Below are positions 14,982-23,472 of a DNA stretch of 49,051 nucleotides, in pieces. The notes beneath the pieces are model-generated. The model saw nothing but the letters and a program-made list of their open reading frames with translations, made no database searches and had not been told where the DNA came from. The number at the start of each line of letters is the position of its first letter. The first letter of the stretch is position 1. The stretch lies in NCBI RefSeq assembly GCF_050434145.1, contig NZ_JBNPVX010000020.1, positions 1-49,051 of the forward strand. Direction: 5' to 3'. Source of the stretch: JAISST01 sp050434145. GTDB taxonomy: Bacteria; Fusobacteriota; Fusobacteriia; Fusobacteriales; Fusobacteriaceae. The position numbers and the translations under genes are program-made.

Positions 14982-17753
14982 TTAGAATCGATATTTAATT
15001 CCAACTGTCAATTTTGTATTTTTATAGCCTTTCTTACCCCATTGTTGTGCTACATTTGCATATATATTTAGATCAGATTGTAAATTTATATCAGCTCCTA
15101 TCTTAGCTTCAAATAAATCTTTATTACCTCTTTGTTTTGTTTTCACTCCATCCATTGAAACACTGTAATCTTTTGTATTATGAACCCATGTAGCTTCTAC
15201 AAATGGCTGAAATTTATTCACACCTTTTCTAGTAGAATGAGTTTTATTCATATAAAATTTTGCTCCTACTCTACTTTGAATATTACCCTTCCCACTTACA
15301 CTAACTAATGTCCCATTATTTTCCACATGATCTTTTGTATCCACTCCCATGTATATCAATTGTGCTTTAGGCTGAATATAATATTTTGTCTTACTTTCCA
15401 TATTTTTTGTTATTTGATAATCAAAGCCACCTTCTATAGAATAAGTTAGTCCTTTTGATCTGTATTTTTCTGTTTTTAACTTTTCTCCATTTACTTCATT
15501 ATCAAACCAACTATATGTAATCCATGTATCAGCATAATAATTCAATCTATCATCTTTATTTGTATACCATGATCCATAAAGTCCCAACGAATATCCTTCG
15601 ACATTTCCTTTAGAAATATAAGATGTTCTATTGGAATTGGTTGTACTATTATTAAATCCAAATCCGCCCATTATTCCCAATAAAAAATTATTATCAGAGT
15701 GATTCCAATGTAATAAATTTCCACCTACTTGAAGTGCATATCCATTAGTTGAAGTCTTCAGTTGATTAGAACTATCCCCAAATGAACTATAATTTCCTAC
15801 ATTTCTTGTCCATATATCTGTATTTTTTTCTCTATTATATTTTTTACTAAACTTTTGATTTTCTCCCAATCTGTCATGAAAACCATGAACAAATAAATTA
15901 TTTACAGCCATACTATTAGATAAATAGCTTCCTACTTCAGGTCTATACACTGGATCATAAGCTGGTGGTGTTGGTGTTGGTCCTGGTGGTGTCGGTGTTG
16001 GTCCTGGCGGTGTCGGTGTTGGTCCTGGTGGTGTCGGTGTTGGTCCTGGTGGTGTCGGTGTTGGTCCTGGTGGTGTCGGTGTTGGTCCTGGTGGTGTCGG
16101 TGTTGGTCCTGGCGGTGTCGGTGTTGGTCCTGGTGGTGTTGGTGGACTTGATAAACTACTTGTTAGATACCAATTTTTGCTATCTGTAATTATTCCATCA
16201 CCTTTTTTTAAAAAGTATTCATAAGCACCTGCAACAATACGTCCTGCTTTACTAAATATCCCATCTGAGCTTCCATTTACTTTAATGATTTCTATTCCTT
16301 CTATTGTTTCTGCTCCAGTTCCACCAATATTATTTACTACTACATTGGTATTACCAGAAGTGTTTCCTGTTATTATTAATTTGTCACTTTGAGAATTATC
16401 ATCCTCTAATTCTGTATCAAAAATAATATATCCATCATTACCAACATAATTTCCATCTATTGTAAATGTATCAAATCCACCATAAATTTCTGATAGACTG
16501 ATAATCCCACGTTCATTTAGAATATTTCCTTTTATTGTAAAAGATGTGCTTTCATTAGTAGAAGTTTTATAAGGAGACAATGTTGCTCCATCAGATAGAT
16601 GAAGAGAAGTCAATGAAGAATCTTTATCAATTTTCCAAACACTTCTATCTCCTGAGATTGATAATTCAATTTTTGAATCTAGATCTGAGTCAATACTTGC
16701 AGATCCTCTAAAAACCGAGTCATTTGCCATATTTAATGAAATATGACCACCTTCAATTGCTGATATATTTCCAATAACATCAAATTTTCCTGATGACTTG
16801 GTATAGTTATCAGAATCTATAGTAATGTCTGTACCTCTTACATATGTGTCATCAACTACAGGAACATCAATATATCCATTTTTAATGAAAGAATCTTTTC
16901 CTTTTGCTTGAATAACATGAAGGCTATTCTCTGCTCTCAATGTTGCTCCACCTGCAAGATATATATATCCTGGTCTAACATTATCTGTAAAAGTTCCTTG
17001 TTGCTCTGTAGAGGCAAATAGTGCGTATGCATCGTTTCCATTGGCATGTATAGTAGCATCACTACCTAATTGAACCAAACCACCTTTATTAGCATACACT
17101 GCATGTCCTTTTTTGGCATTTGATTCTATTTGTGCATTATTTCCTACAAATACATAAGAACGGCCTTTAGCATTAAGATAAACTCCTGCATTGTAGTCAG
17201 TATTTCTATTTCCTGAAAATATTGCATATCCTGCTGTTTCACTTGTATTAGAAGCCGTACTAGTAGAAGTGCTCTTTATTATGGAAGCATCAGGTAATAT
17301 TATAATTGATTTTGAATCTTCATTATAATAATTATTCGCTCTAACTGCAACACCACTTTGGGATATTAATTCTGCTGAATTATCCACATAAAGTAAATCA
17401 ATATGTTTTGTATTATTGTTATTTGATGCCATATTTATAGCATCTGCACTAAATCCTTCTGCTTTAATTTTTAATGAATTGGCATAGAAAAAATTATTTC
17501 CTCCATTTGTTCTAATTGCATCTGCTTGCATTCCAGCAGTATTAATGGTAACTGTATTTAAGATATACTCTCTATTATTAAGATATGCTCCAAATCCTTG
17601 TAATGGAGCTGTTTTACCACGATCATTTGTATCGACATTTACATCATCACCATTTTGCACATTGGAATAATATAGAGTTGTATTTGTATTTATTGTTTCA
17701 GATAATGCTATAATCGAATTACAGAAAAATAATAAACTTAAAAGTTTTTTCAC
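14982..17753 (-). CDS. Autotransporter (type Va) with Pro-Thr-Gly hinge
   Basis: 923 residues. Signal peptide 1-18 (ending IALS). Passenger, about 19-545: Asn/Ser/Gly-rich beta-helix-like repeats. Hinge, about 546-600: GPTPTPP heptads. C-terminal beta-barrel, last ~280 residues, ending in the aromatic YRF, typical of barrel insertion by BAM. It would place the passenger on the outer surface. No protease motif is evident, so the passenger role (adhesion?) is open. GTG start behind an AAGGAGG site. The gene is monocistronic, with a perfect -35/-10 promoter about 270 bp upstream and a repeat-bearing leader between. Confidence 0.92.
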   Translation of the reverse strand: MKKLLSLLFFCNSIIALSETINTNTTLYYSNVQNGDDVNVDTNDRGKTAPLQGFGAYLNNREYILNTVTINTAGMQADAIRTNGGNNFFYANSLKIKAEGFSADAINMASNNNNTKHIDLLYVDNSAELISQSGVAVRANNYYNEDSKSIIILPDASIIKSTSTSTASNTSETAGYAIFSGNRNTDYNAGVYLNAKGRSYVFVGNNAQIESNAKKGHAVYANKGGLVQLGSDATIHANGNDAYALFASTEQQGTFTDNVRPGYIYLAGGATLRAENSLHVIQAKGKDSFIKNGYIDVPVVDDTYVRGTDITIDSDNYTKSSGKFDVIGNISAIEGGHISLNMANDSVFRGSASIDSDLDSKIELSISGDRSVWKIDKDSSLTSLHLSDGATLSPYKTSTNESTSFTIKGNILNERGIISLSEIYGGFDTFTIDGNYVGNDGYIIFDTELEDDNSQSDKLIITGNTSGNTNVVVNNIGGTGAETIEGIEIIKVNGSSDGIFSKAGRIVAGAYEYFLKKGDGIITDSKNWYLTSSLSSPPTPPGPTPTPPGPTPTPPGPTPTPPGPTPTPPGPTPTPPGPTPTPPGPTPTPPGPTPTPPAYDPVYRPEVGSYLSNSMAVNNLFVHGFHDRLGENQKFSKKYNREKNTDIWTRNVGNYSSFGDSSNQLKTSTNGYALQVGGNLLHWNHSDNNFLLGIMGGFGFNNSTTNSNRTSYISKGNVEGYSLGLYGSWYTNKDDRLNYYADTWITYSWFDNEVNGEKLKTEKYRSKGLTYSIEGGFDYQITKNMESKTKYYIQPKAQLIYMGVDTKDHVENNGTLVSVSGKGNIQSRVGAKFYMNKTHSTRKGVNKFQPFVEATWVHNTKDYSVSMDGVKTKQRGNKDLFEAKIGADINLQSDLNIYANVAQQWGKKGYKNTKLTVGIKYRF
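15963..16140 (-). repeat. 21-bp coding minisatellite in the autotransporter hinge
   Basis: About eight in-frame copies of a 21-bp unit (on the plus strand GGTGGTGTCGGTGTTGGTCC plus one T) encode GPTPTPP heptads. Copies differ only by occasional third-position changes. Copy number can change in units of seven residues without breaking the frame. Confidence 0.95.
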
Positions 17754-17784
17754 TAGTTCCTCCTTTTTTTTTAAGAAATATTTT

Positions 17785-17911
17785 TAGGCAATTGCTTAGT
17801 TATTTATTGTTTTGCTGACCAGATAGCACTCCCAAATCCTAAAAGAATTGATCATATCAGTAAATATTCGCAATAAATAATAAAAGAAATTTCATGTTTC
17901 GCAACTGCCTA
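17785..17911. repeat. Inverted pair of dispersed-repeat modules in the autotransporter leader
   Basis: TAGGCAATTGC (17785-17795, plus strand) faces GCAACTGCCTA (17901-17911), an 11-bp inverted pair with one mismatch enclosing 105 bp. The right copy (minus strand from 17911) continues GAAACATGAAATTTCTTTTA and matches the module at 21851 in its first 15 bases exactly. Both copies are preceded by AATATTT-like DNA. It could be a small non-autonomous element; no target duplication was seen. Confidence 0.5.
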
Positions 17912-18028
17912 CTACAAGAAATATTTTATATTTCTTCATAAGATTGATTTATTATATAAATTAGTGATAGCCTCACATCACCAAAGTGAATTCCATCTAT
18001 TTGTGTATTGATTACAAAAACTTTATTT

Positions 18029-18057
18029 ATTATATTCTATAACTCATATTCTGTCAA
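18029..18057 (-). promoter_or_regulatory. Promoter of the autotransporter gene
   Basis: TTGACA (18057-18052), 17-bp spacer, TATAAT (18034-18029): a perfect sigma-70 match on the minus strand. The predicted 5' leader is about 270 nt and contains the inverted repeat pair. The rest of 17754-18150 shows no gene. Confidence 0.8.
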
Positions 18058-18151
18058 TAATATTTTATTTAATTTAAATTTCTTCTTAATTTCCTATGTA
18101 AATAACTTATATATTCTTATAGTGAGAATAATGATTTAGATAATTTTTTAA

Positions 18152-18185
18152 TAAAAAATAGGTGCTAGATTTCTCCAACACCTAA
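18152..18185 (-). terminator. Terminator of the flavin reductase gene
   Basis: TAGGTG/CACCTA stem with a 14-nt loop on the minus strand, followed by TTTTTTATT. Confidence 0.7.
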
Positions 18186-18197
18186 TTTTATTTAAAG

Positions 18198-20096
18198 TTA
18201 ATTTCCAGTTATCGCTATTTTTCCTGCTCTTCTTCCATTTGCCAGAGCATCAGGCACTGCATTTCCACCTAAACGATTACTTCCATGAATTCCACCTGTT
18301 ATTTCTCCCACTGCATAAAGTCCTTTTATGATATTTCCATCTTTATTAAGTACATGCAAATCTTTATCTATTTTTACTCCACCCATAGTATGATGCACTG
18401 CTGGAGAACGTGGTGCTACATAATATGGTCCTTCTTCTAACCATACATTTTCTGCAAATGCATTCCTTCCAAATTCTTTGTCTATACCTGTCTTGCAAGC
18501 TTCTCTCCATTTATTAAAAGTTTCTACCAAAACTGCTGGTTCTACCCCTATGGCTTTTGCTAGCTCTTCCACTGTATCACCTTTAAAAACTTGTTTTGTA
18601 GCAATTAAATCATCTATTTTTTCACCAAACTTATTTTTTCTATCTGCATCTAAAAGTGCATTTTTTTCATTGGTTACTATGTAAAAGATCCCATCTGTTT
18701 GTTTGAAAACAGCTTCTGTCAATACATCACGTCTGCTATATTCATTTACAAAACGTTTTCCTTCTTTATTTATGTACATCCCTGCATTTTGTCCTACATA
18801 TCCAGGAGAACCTCCTGTAACAGGGTTTGATGTAGGAAGTAATTGTATTTGATCCATATCAATCAAATCTGCTCCTACTTTTTCAGCCATTTCTATTCCA
18901 TCACCTGTTATTGATGGAGCATTTGTAGTTTTTACTTTCTCTGAAACACTTGGTTTATACTTTCTAACCATGGCAGTATTAGCTCCAAATCCGCCAGTAG
19001 CTAATATAACTCCTTTGTTAGCATTAAAAGTGTACTTTGTTCCATTATTTCCTGTTGCCTTGACACCTGTAATTCTATCTCCTGTAGTAATTAACTCCTC
19101 TGCCTTTGTTTCGAATATTATTTCTATATTAAGTTTTTTATTTTTTATTACATCTGTAAATGTATCTACAAATCCAATTCCACTTTTATATTTTGAAGCT
19201 TCATGTGCTCTTGGCCATAGTCCACCTACATAAGTAGTAACTCCTTCTTTCCATTCCAAACCATAAGTTTCCAATATTCCTACCATTTCTGCTGATCTCT
19301 GCATTGTAATATGTATCAATTCTAAATTGCCTAGATAATCTCCACCATCATAAGATTGTAATGTATGAAATTCTACTGAATCAAAGATATGAGTGGATTT
19401 ATTTTTATTATACTCATCAAACTGCTTTTGCAATGCTGTTAATAATTCTTTATGCAAATCGTTTTTAGGCTCTATTGACAATATTTTCTTTACTGTCTCC
19501 AGTTGTGCCGAATTCATAGTTTGCTTTGACTGTCTAGAAGAATCAAATGCATTATAACCGCCACCAGCTAATACAGTATTTCCACCTAATGCAGCCATTT
19601 TTTCTATGACAATAACACTTGCTCCTTCTTCAGCAGCTGCTACAGCTGCACTCAAGCCAGCTCCACCACCACCAACAATTATCACATCAGCAGTTTTAGT
19701 CAATTCTTCTTGAGTTACTTGAGTTTTGACTTTACTCATATAATCTTCTACTTTACCACCAGCTTGGACTATAATATCCTTCGCTCCCTCTAGTATTGCT
19801 TTACTAGTAACTGTGGCTCCTGCTATTGTATCTATTGCTACAGATTGATTTTCGATTATTAACTTTGGAATTCGTTCCATTGGCACTTCAAAAATTCCTT
19901 TAGTTTCCGAATGTTCTTTGATCGCAATATCTGAAATTTTTCCATCTTTCACTATTGCTTCTAGTTTAATATTGCCATTGTTACCTTTTGTAGTACTAGT
20001 GTAATTGCCATCTTTAAGAGTAGAACTAAGAGAAATAAAGACAGTAAGTAACACCAGTGATAAAAAGTTAAAAATTTTCATTGCATTTTTTTTCAT
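18198..20096 (-). CDS. Secreted FMN/FAD reductase (fumarate/urocanate reductase type)
   Basis: 632 residues from ATG 20096 (GGAGG 7 nt upstream; the TTG at 20108 is part of that site). Signal peptide about 1-26. FMN-binding domain about 27-95 with DTIAGATVTSK, the Thr that ApbE links to FMN. FAD domain from about 135 (VIIVGGGGAGLSAA) with GGNTVLAGGG, NEYSRRDV and SPAVHHTMGG, equivalent to the active-site Arg/His regions of flavocytochrome c fumarate reductase; the end NRLGGNAVPDALANGRRAG is typical. It likely reduces fumarate, urocanate or another enoate outside the membrane. There is no heme domain, so electrons must come from another flavoprotein or quinol system. Confidence 0.88.
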   Translation of the reverse strand: MKKNAMKIFNFLSLVLLTVFISLSSTLKDGNYTSTTKGNNGNIKLEAIVKDGKISDIAIKEHSETKGIFEVPMERIPKLIIENQSVAIDTIAGATVTSKAILEGAKDIIVQAGGKVEDYMSKVKTQVTQEELTKTADVIIVGGGGAGLSAAVAAAEEGASVIVIEKMAALGGNTVLAGGGYNAFDSSRQSKQTMNSAQLETVKKILSIEPKNDLHKELLTALQKQFDEYNKNKSTHIFDSVEFHTLQSYDGGDYLGNLELIHITMQRSAEMVGILETYGLEWKEGVTTYVGGLWPRAHEASKYKSGIGFVDTFTDVIKNKKLNIEIIFETKAEELITTGDRITGVKATGNNGTKYTFNANKGVILATGGFGANTAMVRKYKPSVSEKVKTTNAPSITGDGIEMAEKVGADLIDMDQIQLLPTSNPVTGGSPGYVGQNAGMYINKEGKRFVNEYSRRDVLTEAVFKQTDGIFYIVTNEKNALLDADRKNKFGEKIDDLIATKQVFKGDTVEELAKAIGVEPAVLVETFNKWREACKTGIDKEFGRNAFAENVWLEEGPYYVAPRSPAVHHTMGGVKIDKDLHVLNKDGNIIKGLYAVGEITGGIHGSNRLGGNAVPDALANGRRAGKIAITGN

Positions 20097-20119
20097 AACT
20101 ACCTCCAAATTTTAATATG

Positions 20120-20156
20120 ATATTAATGTAATACCACATTAATATTATTTAGTCAA
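20120..20156 (-). promoter_or_regulatory. Promoter and operator of the flavin reductase gene
   Basis: TTGACT (20156-20151), 17-bp spacer, TATTAC (20133-20128). A perfect 10-bp inverted repeat ATATTAATGT-6-ACATTAATAT (20120-20145) covers the -10 and start region, a good place for a repressor. Confidence 0.65.
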
Positions 20157-20199
20157 TATTGTCATGTTTTTTTCATAAAATTTTAAGATATCTAATTTT

Positions 20200-20218
20200 T
20201 AAAATGATATTCATTTTA
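20200..20218. promoter_or_regulatory. Fur-box-like palindrome
   Basis: AAAATGA-TAT-TCATTTT, extended to TAAAATGATATTCATTTTA, matches 14 of 19 positions of the Fur consensus by my count. It sits between the divergent flavin reductase and ferredoxin-nitroreductase genes, so either could be iron-regulated. Confidence 0.4.
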
Positions 20219-20321
20219 CTTTACATATATCTTAAATTTTTGATTTTTGTAATAGAACTTTATTATAAAATATTATATAATTATATTGCTAATAAACTTT
20301 AATTATACAAGGAGAGAATTT

Positions 20322-21119
20322 ATGGTTATCATTGATAAAGAAAAATGTATTGGTTGTGGAATGTGTGTAAAAGACTGCTTTCCGAGGAATATTTCTATAG
20401 AAAATCAAAAGGCTCAAATAAAAGGTCCATGCATGCATTGTGGACATTGCATTGCTATTTGTCCTGTTAATGCTGTATCTATTGACTCATACTCAATGGA
20501 AGAAGTAATTGAATATTCTAAAGATGATTTTGATGTTGATCCAAATAATCTGATGAATTTAATTAAATTTAGAAGAAGCATTCGCTATTATAAAAAAGAT
20601 CCTATTGAAAAAGATATGATTGAAAAGATCCTTGAAGCTGGTAGATATTCCCCCACTGCTGCTAATCTACAAGACGTTACATTCATTGTAGTACAAGAAA
20701 AATTAGGGGAATTTAGAGCTTTGATATGGGATAGTCTTTATGATCTAGCAGTAAAAAATGTTAATACAGAAAGTTTAGCTGGTGTGTATGCCCCTATGTG
20801 GATAAAAATGTACAATGATTATAAAAGTGGAAAAAATGATTTATTATTTTTCAATGCCCCTACAATAATTATAACTACTGCATCCAATCCATTAAATGGT
20901 GCTTTATCTTCGTCATATATTGAATTAATGACAAATGCTCAAGGCCTCGGTGCACTTTTTTCAGGTTTTATAGGAATGGCACTGCAAAATAGTGAGGCTT
21001 CTAAAAAATTGCTTGGAATTGGAAAAAAAGGGATTGTTACATGTATGTTATTAGGTTATCCTGACATTACTTACTGTAGAACAGTACCACGTAAAAAACT
21101 TTCATTAAAGTGGAAATAA
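20322..21119 (+). CDS. Ferredoxin-nitroreductase fusion protein
   Basis: 265 residues from ATG 20322 with AAGGAGAGAA upstream. Residues 1-60 hold two 4Fe-4S motifs (CIGCGMCVKDC, CMHCGHCIAICP). Residues about 75-265 are a nitroreductase-family FMN domain (FRRSIRYY, SPTAANLQ, GLGALFSGF). It would pass electrons from ferredoxin clusters to FMN and on to a nitro, quinone or similar acceptor; the physiological acceptor is unknown. Divergent from the secreted flavin reductase, with a shared regulatory region of 225 bp. Confidence 0.92.
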   Translation: MVIIDKEKCIGCGMCVKDCFPRNISIENQKAQIKGPCMHCGHCIAICPVNAVSIDSYSMEEVIEYSKDDFDVDPNNLMNLIKFRRSIRYYKKDPIEKDMIEKILEAGRYSPTAANLQDVTFIVVQEKLGEFRALIWDSLYDLAVKNVNTESLAGVYAPMWIKMYNDYKSGKNDLLFFNAPTIIITTASNPLNGALSSSYIELMTNAQGLGALFSGFIGMALQNSEASKKLLGIGKKGIVTCMLLGYPDITYCRTVPRKKLSLKWK

Positions 21120-21136
21120 ATAAATTTTGAAATTTA

Positions 21137-21179
21137 AAACGACAGTAATTAAGATTATCTTAAAATCTGTCTTTTTTTA
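21137..21179. terminator. Terminator between convergent genes
   Basis: GACAG/CTGTC with an inner AAGAT/ATCTT helix, T run on the plus strand (CTTTTTTTAT) and a shorter TTTT on the minus strand. Confidence 0.7.
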
Positions 21180-21186
21180 TGAAATA

Positions 21187-21624
21187 CTATTTATATTCAC
21201 TGTAAACATTGTATGTTTCATACTTTTCTTTTAATCTATTTAGTTCTGTTTCATCATTAGGTATCCATAAAAAAATTTTACTAGGATACTTTTTTATTAA
21301 AATTTCTAATGATTCAAAACTTAGGAGATATGCCATTATGTAAAGTGTATCAAATTCTGGAGTTGTTTTTTCATTTATTAATTTTACATAATTATTTTTG
21401 TATCTATAAATACCTTTTTTACATAAACTCTCAGCAACTTCCATTCCAAAAATTTTACTTATTTTCCATAAGAAATGCCTTCTATAAAAAGTGATAATAT
21501 TTATGTTTTTAATTTTGTGATCTTTTAAATATTTAAAAGATGTCTTAAGAATATTATATTCAGAAGTATTCTTTTTAAATTCATTAATATTTTCTTTTAA
21601 GTCACAAGAATAATATATTACCAT
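21187..21624 (-). CDS. Protein of unknown function
   Basis: 145 residues, Lys/Tyr/Ile-rich, with no signal peptide or membrane helix. Alternating hydrophobic strands (NINIITFYRR, TLYIMAYLLS, IFLWIPND) suggest a Rossmann-like alpha/beta fold. I recognise no family. The AGAGAGG-type site precedes ATG 21624. Confidence 0.55.
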   Translation of the reverse strand: MVIYYSCDLKENINEFKKNTSEYNILKTSFKYLKDHKIKNINIITFYRRHFLWKISKIFGMEVAESLCKKGIYRYKNNYVKLINEKTTPEFDTLYIMAYLLSFESLEILIKKYPSKIFLWIPNDETELNRLKEKYETYNVYSEYK

Positions 21625-21850
21625 AAAACCTCTCTTTTTCTCAAATGTTATATATTTTTTAATATTTTAAAGTACCTATATTGTATAAAGATATTATCAT
21701 ATTTTTTTTTAAATATCAAAATAAATATTTCAATTATTAACTTTATTTTTGACCTATTTTTGTTCAATTTTCTCTACAGGATATTTCTATTAAAAAAAAT
21801 TTATTCATGATATAATACTATCATATTTTTGTGTTTTAATTTTTGATATT

Positions 21851-21888
21851 TAGGCAGTTGCGAAATACAAAGTTTTCTTTATTATTTT
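21851..21888 (+). repeat. Dispersed repeat module upstream of murE
   Basis: TAGGCAGTTGCGAAATACAA followed by AGTTTTCTTTATTATTTT. Very similar copies lie at 26946-26989 and 17870-17911 (both on the other strand). It lies in the murE 5' region, about 60 bp before the start codon and after a TATAAT at 21811, so it is probably transcribed in the murE leader. The remainder of 21625-21945 shows no gene. Confidence 0.75.
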
Positions 21889-21945
21889 ACAAAAGTAAAA
21901 ATAGTTTAACAACAGTTTAAATTTTGATGTTAATAAGGAGGATGT

Positions 21946-23397
21946 ATGTTATCATTTTTAAATGGAGTAGAGCATCAAATATTGCAAAATTTGGTTGAAA
22001 ATGATGAAAAGTATAATGATATTCATTATGACTCCAGAAAAGTAACAGAAAATGATATTTTTGTTGCTTTAGAAGGATCTATAGTAGATGGACATAATTA
22101 TATTAAAAATGCTTATGAAAATGGTGCAAAATGTATCATCGTATCTAAAAAAGTTGACCTCGAATTTCCTATTACTTATATTTTAGTAGAAAATTTGAGA
22201 AAAAAATTAGCTATAATTTCTTCTAATTTTTATCAATGGCCACAAAATAAGTTGAAAATAATTGGTTTCACTGGTACCAATGGAAAAACATCTTCTACAT
22301 ATTTCTTAGAAAATATCATTGGATCAGAAAAAGTAGCTAGATTAGGTACTATAGAATATAAAATAGGAAATGATATTGTAGAAGCAGAGAATACAACTCC
22401 AGAATCATTAGATATAGTTAAATTTTGTAAAAAAGCTGTAGAAAGAAATATGGAATATTTAATTATGGAAATTAGTTCTCATGCATTGGAAATAGGCAGA
22501 GTTGACATGCTTTCATTTGATGTCGCTATCTTTACAAATCTTACACAAGACCACCTAGATTTTCATGAAAGTATGGAAAACTATTTTAATGCTAAAAGAA
22601 GGCTATTTTTTATGCTTAAAGAAAAAAAACACTGTGTTATAAATATTGATGACTCTTATGGTAAAATATTATATGATGATGTTGGTGGGATTTCTTATGG
22701 TATTAATTCCATGTCCCAAATACATGGTAGAATTCTCCATATAGAAAATGATGGGCAAGAGGTTGAAATTAAAATAGAAGATAAATTATATAACTTAAAA
22801 ATAAATCTCCTTGGAAAATTTAACTTATACAATATTTTAGGTGTTATTGGTGCAGCAAAAATACTTGGCTTTGATAATGGTACAATTATGGAAAAAATTA
22901 AAACCTTGAAAGATGCTCCTGGCAGATATGAATTAGTCAATTGTCTTAGTGACTTCAGTGTTATAATTGATTACTCACATACAGAAGATTCTTTGGAAAA
23001 TATTTTGTTAAGCTTAAATGAAATAAAAAAGGGTAAAATTATAACTATTTTTGGTTGTGGTGGAGATCGTGATAAGACTAAACGGCCTAAAATGGGAAAA
23101 GTTGCAGAAAACATGAGTGATATTGCTATAGTTACTTCTGATAATCCACGTACTGAAATACCAGAAGAGATTATCAAAGACATAGTATCTGGACTTTCAA
23201 AAGATAATCATATTGTGATTTGTGATAGAGAAGAAGCTATTTCTAAAGGAATTGAATTAGCAACTAAAAATGATATTATCCTTATTGCTGGTAAGGGACA
23301 TGAAACATACCAAGTAGTCGGTAGAAAGAAATACCATTTTGATGATAGAGATATTGCATGTCGTGAAATAGTAAAAAAAAGACAAAATCAAAAATAA
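21946..23397 (+). CDS. murE: UDP-MurNAc-L-Ala-D-Glu ligase MurE
   Basis: 483 residues. Adds the third stem amino acid to UDP-MurNAc-L-Ala-D-Glu in the cytoplasm. Mur-ligase domains in order: N-terminal UDP-binding (HYDSRKV), central ATPase with P-loop GFTGTNGKTSS (about 106-116), and C-terminal domain with DNPRTE (about 409-414). DNPR is the motif that reads meso-diaminopimelate, or in fusobacteria the related meso-lanthionine, rather than lysine. GGAGG precedes the ATG. The following gene kdsA is 75 bp downstream, same strand. Confidence 0.96.
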   Translation: MLSFLNGVEHQILQNLVENDEKYNDIHYDSRKVTENDIFVALEGSIVDGHNYIKNAYENGAKCIIVSKKVDLEFPITYILVENLRKKLAIISSNFYQWPQNKLKIIGFTGTNGKTSSTYFLENIIGSEKVARLGTIEYKIGNDIVEAENTTPESLDIVKFCKKAVERNMEYLIMEISSHALEIGRVDMLSFDVAIFTNLTQDHLDFHESMENYFNAKRRLFFMLKEKKHCVINIDDSYGKILYDDVGGISYGINSMSQIHGRILHIENDGQEVEIKIEDKLYNLKINLLGKFNLYNILGVIGAAKILGFDNGTIMEKIKTLKDAPGRYELVNCLSDFSVIIDYSHTEDSLENILLSLNEIKKGKIITIFGCGGDRDKTKRPKMGKVAENMSDIAIVTSDNPRTEIPEEIIKDIVSGLSKDNHIVICDREEAISKGIELATKNDIILIAGKGHETYQVVGRKKYHFDDRDIACREIVKKRQNQK

Positions 23398-23472
23398 ACT
23401 ATGTCTTTAAAACTTTATTTTTAAATTATTAGTCTAAGATTTTGTATAATAAGCTAAGGAAGTGATAACTTG

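Noticed and set aside
15965..16189. Rightward Val/Leu-rich open frame
   Set aside because: Antisense reading of the 21-bp hinge minisatellite of the autotransporter.
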